DNA of 64,000 bases from Arenibacter sp. 6A1 (GTDB lineage: Bacteria > Bacteroidota > Bacteroidia > Flavobacteriales > Flavobacteriaceae), in assembly GCF_012272855.1 (NCBI RefSeq), contig NZ_JAAXCQ010000013.1:90778-154777 (forward strand), given 5' to 3'. The position numbers and the translations under genes are program-made. The notes beneath the pieces are model-generated. The model ran no database searches, was not told the origin of the DNA, and saw only the letters and a list, made by a program, of their open reading frames with translations. Of this stretch, positions 37,041 through 45,956 are shown in pieces (the stretch's first letter is position 1; every line of letters begins with the position of its first letter).

Positions 37041-38039
37041 ATGAAAAAAGTTCTTTTAAAAATAACGGGAGCCCTAATGATGGCAGGGGGTACGCTGGTG
37101 TTTATAGGATGCAAACAGGATTCTAAAAAAGTCGTGGAACCGGAAGAAGCTACCTTGAAGGTGCAGACGCCAAGAATTTCAGGGGAATGGGAACATATAT
37201 TTAATCCTAATGATACCCGATCAGAAATAGATACGACTTGGTATACCAATGACCATACCTTTGCTAAAGGACAAGACGGAAAATGGCACGCTTATGGGAT
37301 TATTGGCCATAAACCCATAAATCCTTGGACCGGGGAGAATAAACTATTTCATATTTCAGCAGATAGTATTTCGCAATTAAAATGGGAGGACCATGATTAC
37401 GCCCTTAAGGTAAAGCCGGGAGTAGAACGTGTACTTTGGGCACCGCATGTTTTTCATGAAAACGGAAAAAATTATATGTTTTATAATATAGGTAATTTAC
37501 AGGAAAAAGCACCTTATTATGCTAGTTGGGGGCAGTTGTGTATGGCAGAATCCGATGATATGTTCAATTGGGAAAGACATGAGTTTAATCCCTTGTTCAG
37601 TGATCCAGGACATGCAAGAGATTCCTTTGTATTTAAAGACAACGGCTTATATTACTTTTATTATACACGTACTTTTAATGAGGTGGATATTAGGTCTTGT
37701 GTAGCTGTGCGAACAAGTCCGGATTTAAAACACTGGAGTGGCCCAAAAATTGTGCATACCCAGCCTTATTTAGCCGATTGGGCAGGAGATGCCGAGAGTC
37801 CGTTTATAGTTAAAAAAGGTGGATTATACTACCTGTTTGTGTGCCGCGCACTGACCGATTATAATGAAACTCATGTGTATTGGTCCAAAGATCCCTTAGA
37901 TTTCCCTATAGAAAATTTTGTGACATCTCTGCCATTGCATGCTCCTGAGGTTGTTAAGGTAAGTGAAGACGAATGGTACATTTCTAATACAGGTTGGGAT
38001 AAAGAAGGACTGTATTTAGCTACCTTAGAATGGGAATAA
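37041..38039 (+). CDS. GH43-like five-bladed beta-propeller lipoprotein (paralogue of 32380 gene)
   Basis: The 332-residue lipoprotein (lipobox FIGC) shares the layout of the 32380 protein: WYTNDH with Asp71, HARDSF with Asp194 and AESPF with Glu252, plus HAPEVVKV near the end. WAPHVFHENGKNYMFY is a typical GH43 blade. Its specificity probably differs from its paralogue because the loops between blades differ. It is the last gene of the fucP operon, which ends at a strong terminator 68 bases downstream. Fold and catalytic triad are well supported; the CAZy family should be called by profile search. Confidence 0.75.
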   Translation: MKKVLLKITGALMMAGGTLVFIGCKQDSKKVVEPEEATLKVQTPRISGEWEHIFNPNDTRSEIDTTWYTNDHTFAKGQDGKWHAYGIIGHKPINPWTGENKLFHISADSISQLKWEDHDYALKVKPGVERVLWAPHVFHENGKNYMFYNIGNLQEKAPYYASWGQLCMAESDDMFNWERHEFNPLFSDPGHARDSFVFKDNGLYYFYYTRTFNEVDIRSCVAVRTSPDLKHWSGPKIVHTQPYLADWAGDAESPFIVKKGGLYYLFVCRALTDYNETHVYWSKDPLDFPIENFVTSLPLHAPEVVKVSEDEWYISNTGWDKEGLYLATLEWE

Positions 38040-38106
38040 AATATAGAGTTGTTCTAAGAGGTTAATGTTTGTTTTCCTTTTTACTACCTAATGGTATATA
38101 AACTTG

Positions 38107-38141
38107 AAACCCCGTTATAGGTACGATATAACGGGGTTTTT
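38107..38141 (+). terminator. Rho-independent terminator ending the fucP operon
   Basis: AAACCCCGTTATA and TATAACGGGGTTT form a perfect 13-bp stem around a 7-base loop, with a T run after it. Confidence 0.93.
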
Positions 38142-38358
38142 AGTATTATTTGGGAATATTTTGTCTAAAACGCCTTTAAACATCCGGCAGACCATGGAGC
38201 TTAATTTCAGGGTATTTGATAAAGCCAAAGGGTGAACCCTTTTGTTGGTTTTCTTAGTGGTAATTGATCAAGTTTATATTTCAGTCAGACAGTACTTGTT
38301 TAAAAATTTAAGATTTATTTAAGAATACTTTAAATTGTATTGAAATTTATATATATTA

Positions 38359-38374
38359 GCTAAATCGAATTAGT
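38359..38374 (+). promoter_or_regulatory. LacI-type operator, distal site before susC
   Basis: GCTAAATCGAATTAGT has 5 of 7 symmetric positions around CG. It follows directly on TATATATTAG, a -7-like element. It lies 237 bases before susC and pairs with a better box 68 bases further on, a spacing close to an integral number of helical turns. Confidence 0.6.
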
Positions 38375-38426
38375 TTTAAAATGGAAAGGTAGATTGTTAA
38401 GGCAATCATATATTTTTTAGAAACAT

Positions 38427-38442
38427 GCTAAATCGAATTAGC
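38427..38442 (+). promoter_or_regulatory. LacI-type operator, proximal site before susC
   Basis: GCTAAATCGAATTAGC has 6 of 7 symmetric positions around the central CG and is among the best matches to the regulon box. It lies 169 bases before susC. I see no gene in the 570-base gap from 38040 to 38610; it holds the terminator and these two boxes. Confidence 0.68.
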
Positions 38443-38610
38443 TATTTGTGCTGGAAAAAATTACAGATGTATTAGAAATGAATAAGAGTATAGAAATTAC
38501 TAATCGATAAACCACTATGATATGAAGTAGCGTAACTAAAAAAGATCAATCGACAAACTTAACCAGTTTGTGAAAACAAAAGACTATCAACCAATAATCA
38601 AATTTTAATT

Positions 38611-41600
38611 ATGATGAAAAAACCTTGCTTAAATGAGAGTTTACTTTTCATATGTAATAAAGCAATTAAAAAATCGGCTTATCTGGCCTTAATTGCATCC
38701 ATGTGCAGTGTAAACGCACATGCAGAAAACAAACTAATTACCGGGAAACCGATAGTACTTAAGACGTATAGTCTTGATAACAATGTTCAGACCGGAACAG
38801 TTAAAGGAAAAATTACCGATCAAAACGGTTTGCCGTTATCAGGGGCTAATGTTGTAGTATCTGGCACCAAGATAGGGGTAGTGGCCGATTTTGACGGGAA
38901 CTATACTATTAAAGCCAATAGGGGCGATGTTTTGGAGTTTTCTTATTTGGGGATGAAGAAGAAATCTATCACCGTTGGAGAATCAAATACCATCAATATA
39001 GTTCTTGAAGAGGACAGCAATGCTTTGGAAGAGGTAGTAGTGGTGGGGTATGGTACAAAATCTAAGGCAACATTGGCGGGAGCCGTTGAAGTAGTCACTG
39101 CAGAGGTATTGGAGTCCAAGGCAGCTCCTAATACCTTGTCGGCTATTCAAGGGGTAATCCCGGGAGTTACCATTACCAGATCTAGTGGTCAGCCCGGAAG
39201 ATCGGGTTTTAATATTAATGTAAGAGGATTGTCTTCGGTAAACGGAGGAAATTCACCCTTAATATTGATAGATGGTAACCCCAGTGAAGATTTAGATATT
39301 CTTAACCCTCACGATATCGAAAATATCTCGGTCCTTAAAGATGCCGCCGCCGCCATTTATGGTTCTAGAGCTGCAGGTGGAGTTGTATTGATAACTACAA
39401 AATCGGGAAGAAAAGGGAAGCAAATCGTAAAGTTTTCGGCAAATACTGCTTTTTCAGAACCGTTAAACAAAGTGCAATATCCAAACTTATTGCAATATGC
39501 TCAAATGAACCAGGAGGCCGATATTGCTAACGGTACAGCTCCTTTTTGGGATGATGCTAGGATTCAAAAAATTGTTGACGGTGCTCCGCCGGAAAGATTT
39601 GAGGGGTTTCCGGAGTTCCAATTCTATGAAGGTGTTGATATGTTCGAGGAATTATACGGAACCGGTTTTAGACAGGACTACAACTTAAGTGTTAGTGGTG
39701 GTTCCGAGAAAAACAACTACTATTTTTCCTTAGGGTATAATAAGGATGATGGAATGATCGATCAGGCTCCTGATCAGGCCGAAAGATTTAATATCAGAAT
39801 GAATTATGATTACCACCTTTTAGATAATCTAAACTTAAATGCAAGATTGAGTTATGATAGGTTAAAAACTAAAGAGATCTATAATCTTGGGCGTTCGATA
39901 AGTGGATTATCGAATTATCCGCTTTTCTTTCCCGTAAAGACCCCCGAAGGAAATTGGTTTAGCCAATGGGGTTATGCCAACCCAATTGCTTTGGCAAGAG
40001 CAGGGGATCCACGTGAGAGATGGACCAATAGAGTTTCTCCGAACTTAAAATTGGATTGGGATATTTTTGAAGACCTTACTTTGACTGGTCAGGCAGGTTT
40101 AACGTTTGAATCCTATGACTCTAGGTTGATTAAAAAGCAAATCCCTTATTATTTCTGGGACGATAAATTTGCTTATTACGAGTACCAAACCGATCCTAGC
40201 AACGCCAATTACGCTTTTACTAAAACGAATCAAAGGAATTATTCGGTTTATTTACAGTACGACCATATTTTTAATGAAGTTCATAATGTGAGTGCTATGG
40301 CAGGTGCCGTACATGAAGAATATGATTATGACTGGTTCAGCGCTTATAGGGATGATTTTATTTCCGATAAATTATTTACACTCAATTTAGGAAGTACGGA
40401 TAATATGTCGAACTCTGGAGGAGGAAACCACTATGCCTTGCAATCGCTTATTTCCCGTATCGGTTATACTTACAAAAGTAAATATATTTTTGAAGCGAAC
40501 CTTAGATATGATGGTTCTTCAAAATTTGCCGAAGCACAACGTTGGAAGTTGTTTAAAGGGGCTTCTGTAGCATGGCGACTTTCAGAGGAGGATTTTATTA
40601 AACAAGCAGGCTGGTTCGATAATTTAAAACTTCGGGCATCTTATGGTGAATTAGGGAATCAGGCAGGTATTGGTCTGTATGATTATGTACAAAATATTAA
40701 TATTGGGGGGCAATATCCCTTTGGAGATGTCCAGAAAGCACAATCTGCCACCCTGGCCGGAATGGTATCCAATTCTAGAACCTGGGAAACATTGCTTTCA
40801 AGAAATTTAGGGTTAGACATGTCGGTTCTAGATAGTAGGTTAGATCTTTCCTTTGATTATTATTACAAGACCAATAAAAACATGTTGCTTGGGGTAACAT
40901 TGCCCTCTGTTTTGGGTGCTTCACCTCCAGCAGGGAACAATGGCGAGTTAGATTCTTGGGGCTGGGAGTTGAGCGCCGGTTGGAAAGATAATATCAAAGA
41001 CTTCAATTATGGTGCAAGATTGGTGTTGAGTAACAACGATAATAAGGTGGTGAATCTTGGTGGTTACGACAATTATGGAGTAGGATTTAATGGTGTTAGA
41101 GAAGGCTATAGAACCAACCTGTACTATGGCTATGAATTTGATGGTATTATACAGGACCAGGCAACTTTGGATGCCTATAAAACATTAGGGGGAGTTCCTG
41201 GTAATATAGGTATTGGGGACGCAATGTACAAAGATGTTGATGGCAATGGAAGAATAGACGCGTATAGCGATGAACGAGAAAATGGAGACTTGGTAATTCT
41301 AGGGACTTCTGATCCACAGTATAGTTTTGGGATCAATTTAAATGCCGATTTCAAAGGCTTTGATTTAAGCGCTTTCTTTCAAGGGGTTGGTAAACGTTCG
41401 GTATTTAGGGAAGGAACAGCAAGAGTCCCTTTTCATCAACCATGGTATCACCCAACCGCATTATATTACAATAATACGTGGGCTCCAGACCGGACCGACG
41501 CCAAATATCCAAGACTATCCCATAGCAATATCAGATATTGGAATTACGAGCATTCTTCCAATAATGAGGAAAATGCGGCCTATATAAGATTAAAGAATAT

Positions 41601-41793
41601 TCAATTAGGATATAGCTTACCTCAATCCTTGGTCGACCTAATGTCCTTTACTAAAGTTCGAGTATATTTTAGTGGGAACGATTTGTGGGATTACCACACT
41701 ATGGGTGGCGGATATGATCCAGAGGATAATTCCTATGGGACGAACTATGCCTTTGCAAAAACGGTTTCATTTGGTATTGATATAACGTTTTAA
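38611..41793 (+). CDS. SusC/RagA-like TonB-dependent outer-membrane transporter
   Basis: The 1060-residue protein has a signal peptide ending near AHAE (about residue 39). A carboxypeptidase-regulatory-like domain covers residues 63-134 (GKITDQNGLPLSGANVVV). A TonB box follows (EEVVVVGYGT, 140-149), then the plug with IRG-type blocks (VRGLSSVNGGNSPLILIDG) and a 22-strand barrel ending TVSFGIDITF. It imports oligosaccharides across the outer membrane together with the SusD protein encoded 11 bases downstream. Two LacI-type boxes lie upstream, so transport is tied to the fucI/fucP regulon. The substrate is not visible from the sequence. Confidence 0.95.
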   Translation: MMKKPCLNESLLFICNKAIKKSAYLALIASMCSVNAHAENKLITGKPIVLKTYSLDNNVQTGTVKGKITDQNGLPLSGANVVVSGTKIGVVADFDGNYTIKANRGDVLEFSYLGMKKKSITVGESNTINIVLEEDSNALEEVVVVGYGTKSKATLAGAVEVVTAEVLESKAAPNTLSAIQGVIPGVTITRSSGQPGRSGFNINVRGLSSVNGGNSPLILIDGNPSEDLDILNPHDIENISVLKDAAAAIYGSRAAGGVVLITTKSGRKGKQIVKFSANTAFSEPLNKVQYPNLLQYAQMNQEADIANGTAPFWDDARIQKIVDGAPPERFEGFPEFQFYEGVDMFEELYGTGFRQDYNLSVSGGSEKNNYYFSLGYNKDDGMIDQAPDQAERFNIRMNYDYHLLDNLNLNARLSYDRLKTKEIYNLGRSISGLSNYPLFFPVKTPEGNWFSQWGYANPIALARAGDPRERWTNRVSPNLKLDWDIFEDLTLTGQAGLTFESYDSRLIKKQIPYYFWDDKFAYYEYQTDPSNANYAFTKTNQRNYSVYLQYDHIFNEVHNVSAMAGAVHEEYDYDWFSAYRDDFISDKLFTLNLGSTDNMSNSGGGNHYALQSLISRIGYTYKSKYIFEANLRYDGSSKFAEAQRWKLFKGASVAWRLSEEDFIKQAGWFDNLKLRASYGELGNQAGIGLYDYVQNINIGGQYPFGDVQKAQSATLAGMVSNSRTWETLLSRNLGLDMSVLDSRLDLSFDYYYKTNKNMLLGVTLPSVLGASPPAGNNGELDSWGWELSAGWKDNIKDFNYGARLVLSNNDNKVVNLGGYDNYGVGFNGVREGYRTNLYYGYEFDGIIQDQATLDAYKTLGGVPGNIGIGDAMYKDVDGNGRIDAYSDERENGDLVILGTSDPQYSFGINLNADFKGFDLSAFFQGVGKRSVFREGTARVPFHQPWYHPTALYYNNTWAPDRTDAKYPRLSHSNIRYWNYEHSSNNEENAAYIRLKNIQLGYSLPQSLVDLMSFTKVRVYFSGNDLWDYHTMGGGYDPEDNSYGTNYAFAKTVSFGIDITF

Positions 41794-41804
41794 AATTTAA
41801 AAAG

Positions 41805-43454
41805 ATGAAGATAAAATATATACTAGTAATTCTAAGCTTGGCGATGGGACTGGCCTCCTGTACTAAAGAATTGGATTTATATCCTAAGGATCAAGTTTCT
41901 GATGGTTCTTTTTGGAATAGTCCAAAAGATTTTGAATTGGCTGCCAATGCATTTTATGGGACTTTTCCCAGTCACTTCTCACATAATGATAATAATGCAG
42001 AAACAACCTTTGGTTCTGGTCCCGATGCCGTCAGTAACGGTACCTATGTAGCACCTGATAATTCAGGACATTGGGATAATTCTTATGCTAGAATTCGAGG
42101 GATTAATTATTTGTTGTTAAAGAGTGAAACTTATGAAAACCCCGAAGAAATTAAAACCTATGTAGGGGAAGCATATTTCTTTAGAGCGTGGCAGTATGCT
42201 GGCTTATTGACCGAGTTTGGTGGTGTTCCAGTTATTACCAAGGTACTAGAGGTAGATAGTGAAGAGCTAAACGCGCCTCGTAATTCGCGAGAAGAGGTAG
42301 CCGACTTAATAATACAAGATCTGCAAAAAGCTATAGAAATGTTGCCGAATGCCAGTGATATAGCTAGTAGGGATTTAGGGCGTATTTCTAAAGGAGCTGC
42401 ACAGGCCTTTTTAAGTAGAATAGCCTTGTTTGAAGGTACTTGGGCAAAATATCATAATGGCGCACAGGCAAATGAGCGATTAACAATTGCTGTAGAAGCT
42501 GCGAAAGCCGTCATGGATAGTGGTGAGTATGGACTTTTTGACGACTTTGGAACTGAAGATAGTTATAGAAAACTGTTTGTTGAAGCTGGAGAAGATAGTA
42601 AAGAGGTAATTCTTTCTAGAAGGTATGTGAAAGATATTAACGGAACCCATAATCACACGCGTTGGTTAGAACAAAACATCATGAATCCGACCAGAAGCCT
42701 AGTCGACGATTATTTATGTACAGATGGTTTGCCAATTAGTGATTCTCCATTGTTTCAGGGCTACGATACCATGACTTCGGAATTTGAGGACAGAGACCCA
42801 AGAATGGCGCAGACTGTTTTTAAAGTAGGAACAGAATACGCTTTTTATGACGGTACAAAGATTTTTGAAAAACCTTCTTTGGTAAGCCCTGTGACCCGTA
42901 CCGGGTACAGTGTGTACAAATACTTGGCAGAATCTGTTGAGTCTTGGAGCGGAAATAGTGTGTACGATAATATTTTGATTCGTTATGGAGAAGTATTATT
43001 GAACTATGCTGAAGCTAAATATGAACTCGAAGGTTCGATCTCCGATGCTGACTTAGATTTGTCTATCAATTTATTGAGAGATAGAGTAGGAATGTTGCAT
43101 CTTACAAACGCTTTTGTTTCGTTAAACGGTTTGGATATGAAAAACGAAATCCGTAGAGAACGAAAAATAGAACTGGCTTGTGAAGGCTTCCGTTTTAACG
43201 ATTTAATGCGTTGGAAAACGGCCGAAGTAGAAATGCCAAAAGCTATAAAAGGAATTAAATTTGTAGGGACCGAATACGAAACAGTATTTCCTGATCTATC
43301 CCCAGGAGTCCATTTTCAAGTAGATGGCGAAGGTTTTATTGTGGCCGAACCAGCAGCAAATCGATCCTTTGATGCAACGAAACATTATTTAAGACCTCTG
43401 CCTAAAAAACAGATTAATCTTAATCCTAGTCTAGAACAAAATCCAAATTGGTAA
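41805..43454 (+). CDS. SusD/RagB-like surface lipoprotein
   Basis: The 549-residue lipoprotein (lipobox GLASC, Cys19) starts KELDLYPKDQVSDGSFW and shows the SusD helical repeats. Landmarks are AYFFRAWQYAGLLTEFGGVP, NILIRYGEVLLNYAEAKYE, IRRERKIELACEGFRFNDLM and the terminal NPSLEQNPNW. It would bind and deliver oligosaccharide to the SusC partner. The gene is 11 bases after susC and is followed by a terminator. Family certain. Confidence 0.95.
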   Translation: MKIKYILVILSLAMGLASCTKELDLYPKDQVSDGSFWNSPKDFELAANAFYGTFPSHFSHNDNNAETTFGSGPDAVSNGTYVAPDNSGHWDNSYARIRGINYLLLKSETYENPEEIKTYVGEAYFFRAWQYAGLLTEFGGVPVITKVLEVDSEELNAPRNSREEVADLIIQDLQKAIEMLPNASDIASRDLGRISKGAAQAFLSRIALFEGTWAKYHNGAQANERLTIAVEAAKAVMDSGEYGLFDDFGTEDSYRKLFVEAGEDSKEVILSRRYVKDINGTHNHTRWLEQNIMNPTRSLVDDYLCTDGLPISDSPLFQGYDTMTSEFEDRDPRMAQTVFKVGTEYAFYDGTKIFEKPSLVSPVTRTGYSVYKYLAESVESWSGNSVYDNILIRYGEVLLNYAEAKYELEGSISDADLDLSINLLRDRVGMLHLTNAFVSLNGLDMKNEIRRERKIELACEGFRFNDLMRWKTAEVEMPKAIKGIKFVGTEYETVFPDLSPGVHFQVDGEGFIVAEPAANRSFDATKHYLRPLPKKQINLNPSLEQNPNW

Positions 43455-43531
43455 TAGGATGTTTATAGAATTTTTACATGTTGAGTTAGTTTCATGTTGA
43501 GTAAAAATTATGTTTAGTTGGCATAATTTTT

Positions 43532-43558
43532 AAGGGGGCCTGCGGGCTCCCTTTTTTT
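43532..43558 (+). terminator. Rho-independent terminator after susD
   Basis: AAGGGGGCC and GGGCTCCCTT pair (one bulge) around a very short loop and run into a stretch of T, about 80 bases after the SusD stop. The 455-base gap up to 43909 holds this, the LacI-type box at 43810 and no gene that I can see. Confidence 0.75.
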
Positions 43559-43809
43559 ATAGTAGAAAACCGGACTATTAATGTTTTATGAACACCACAG
43601 TTAAGGCTATTTTTAATTTAAGAGATGTTTAGTCTCCTCTCATATAATTGCAATCAAGACATTAGTTTACCATGGTTTTCATAGAAAGTTATTAAGGCAT
43701 AGATAGTAATTTTGGTCTATGGGAATTTGTTTGTCAAATATTGATAGTGTTAGTTGTAATGTTAAAATTATGATTTGAATTTAAAATTCAGAATATTTTT
43801 TGTTAATTA

Positions 43810-43825
43810 GCTAATTCGATTTAGC
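43810..43825 (+). promoter_or_regulatory. LacI-type operator before the GH172 cluster
   Basis: GCTAATTCGATTTAGC has 6 of 7 symmetric positions around CG. It lies 111 bases before the first GH172 gene of the cluster. Confidence 0.68.
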
Positions 43826-43936
43826 AAATGTTTGTTAAATGGAATTGATAGGGTGTCTCTAAGTTGCAGGAAGTACTTGTAGCATAATAAACATACCTTA
43901 ATAGTATTTTTGAAGATAAGCGGAAAAAAAATAGAT

Positions 43937-45955
43937 ATGAGAAAAATTATCGTCACGAAATTGTTTGTGCTAATATGTTGTTCAATGATTGCGCAAGATA
44001 TTAATTCCAAACCTGAAGTTACCATAGCGTCTCTATTAGACGAAATGGTAGATAAGGATGAATTGGCAAAACTTCCCCAATATGCCTACAAAACGCTGCA
44101 AGCAAGTAGTTATTCACGTAAGTCGGTGTCAGAAAATAAAGAGGGTTGGTTTGATAATGCAGATGCTAGTCAGTTTATTCGTGAAGAGGTTAATGAAGGT
44201 CGCAAGGAGTATGTTTTAATGGAAGTGGAGGGGCCAGGAGCTATTGTGAGGTTTTGGAGTACTTGGCATGCCCAAAAGTTCTCTATGGGTACCCTTAGAA
44301 TATATTTTGATAATTCTTTAACGCCTCAGATCGAAGGGAGAATAGATGAAATTATCTCTTCAAATAAAAATGTGGGAGCCGCGCTGTCTCAAAAAGTAGC
44401 TTCCTTTCAGGAGAACGGAGGGTGGTTTGAAGGGCATAACCTGTATTTCCCCTTACCTTATGCTAAGCATTGTAAAGTAACCTACCAGAAGGCCGATGAA
44501 ACGGTAGACGATGTATTATATTATCAAATTAACTATAGGCAGTATTCATCAGAGGTATCGGTGCAGACCTACGAAAAAGGAGATTGGAAAAATAGAGAAT
44601 TGCAGCGGAACATTAGGGCTGCATCTAAAAAACTGGCCCAATATAACCCCACCATCAGCAAAGGAAAGAAAAACTTTTTATACGGTGTAGTCAAAGCAGG
44701 CGATTCGATATCAACCCAAGTACAAGGAAACAGGGCTATAAGGAAGATAGCTGTAAAAATAAATGCTGCTCACATGGAGCAAGCCTTGCGATCTACGGTG
44801 ATAGCTATGGAATTTGATGGTAAAAAAACAGTTTGGGCGCCCATAGGAGATTTCTTTGGGACAGGCTATAAACTATCACCACATAGGACATGGATGAGCG
44901 AATTGAACAAGGATGGGGAAATGCGGTTGAATTTTCCGATGCCGTTTCAAAACACAGCTAAAATTACGATACATAATTTTGGGAAAGAAGATGTTGAATT
45001 GGAAAATATAGAATTTGTTCATGCACCATGGGAATGGGATTCAAGGAGCTTGTATTTTCATGCTAATTGGCGCAATTACCCAAATATAAGTACCTCGGAA
45101 AAAAAAGATATCAATTATATTGAAATTAAGGGAAAGGGTAAATATGTAGGTGATGCCTTGGCTCTTTTTAACAATAGTTATGAATGGTGGGGAGAAGGTG
45201 ACGAAAAGATCTATGTAGATGGGGAAACCTTCCCGTCGCATTTTGGTACTGGGACGGAAGATTATTACGGCTATGCTTGGTGTAGTGTAGTCGATTTTGA
45301 GACTCCTTTCATAGCACAGCCCATTGGCGAAGGAAATAGAAGTCCAGGCCTAACGGTTAATAGTCGCTGGAGGTCCTTAGATGCTATTCCGTTTGACAAA
45401 TCCTTAAATTTTGATATGGAAATTTGGCACTGGGCCTCTACAGAAATGGATTATGCCGCCACTACCTATTGGTACGGTACGAAAAATTCTGAGGCCTTTT
45501 TCAAGGAATCTAAGGAAGCAGTACAATTCCCGTTAAAATTTGCCGACCGGTTTGAAGCAGAAGGTTTTGATATTGAGCAAGTAAAGGGAGGGGAAGTAAT
45601 TACGCAAGCCTTTCTCTCCTATGACTGGAGTGCTCGAAATCATTTGTTTTGGAAAGATATTAAAAAGAATGATTCCCTTAATTTGACGTTTTATTCAGAA
45701 AAAGAGCGAAAGGGGGAATTGGTAATGGTATTTACCAACGCACCAGATTATGTGGTCGTTGATGTATCGCTGAACGGCAAAATAATTTTTAAAGACTTGG
45801 ACTTGTTCGGAGAGAAGGTTTCATTACAAAAGTACTTGGCAGAAAATGAGGTAATACAAAAAGGAGAAAACTCTCTTATGCTTAAAGTAAAAGGAGGGAA
45901 AAGGAAAGGTGTTAAAGTAGATAAATTAGGTTTTGATTTTTTACAAGTGAATTAA
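43937..45955 (+). CDS. GH172 (DUF2961) glycoside hydrolase, large secreted form
   Basis: I chose the ATG at 43937 (MRKIIVTKLFVLICCSMIAQ), which begins a good signal peptide; an ATG at 43910 would add a charged tail. The product of 672 residues has the DUF2961 jelly-roll domain, opening with LLDEMVDKDELAKLP and ASSYSRKSVS. The signature WWGEGDEKIY, then FPSHFGTGTEDYYGYAW, gives Glu420 and Glu441, 21 residues apart as in the characterised alpha-D-fructofuranosidase. A C-terminal beta domain of about 130 residues follows. It is the first of three consecutive GH172 genes under one LacI-type box. It probably removes terminal furanosides outside the cytoplasm. Confidence 0.9.
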   Translation: MRKIIVTKLFVLICCSMIAQDINSKPEVTIASLLDEMVDKDELAKLPQYAYKTLQASSYSRKSVSENKEGWFDNADASQFIREEVNEGRKEYVLMEVEGPGAIVRFWSTWHAQKFSMGTLRIYFDNSLTPQIEGRIDEIISSNKNVGAALSQKVASFQENGGWFEGHNLYFPLPYAKHCKVTYQKADETVDDVLYYQINYRQYSSEVSVQTYEKGDWKNRELQRNIRAASKKLAQYNPTISKGKKNFLYGVVKAGDSISTQVQGNRAIRKIAVKINAAHMEQALRSTVIAMEFDGKKTVWAPIGDFFGTGYKLSPHRTWMSELNKDGEMRLNFPMPFQNTAKITIHNFGKEDVELENIEFVHAPWEWDSRSLYFHANWRNYPNISTSEKKDINYIEIKGKGKYVGDALALFNNSYEWWGEGDEKIYVDGETFPSHFGTGTEDYYGYAWCSVVDFETPFIAQPIGEGNRSPGLTVNSRWRSLDAIPFDKSLNFDMEIWHWASTEMDYAATTYWYGTKNSEAFFKESKEAVQFPLKFADRFEAEGFDIEQVKGGEVITQAFLSYDWSARNHLFWKDIKKNDSLNLTFYSEKERKGELVMVFTNAPDYVVVDVSLNGKIIFKDLDLFGEKVSLQKYLAENEVIQKGENSLMLKVKGGKRKGVKVDKLGFDFLQVN

Positions 45956-45956
45956 G

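Noticed and set aside
38359..38442. The repeated GCTAAATCGAATTAG boxes as a CRISPR or transposon repeat
   Set aside because: They are short, palindromic, without regular spacers, and similar boxes occur singly at other promoters, which fits operators.
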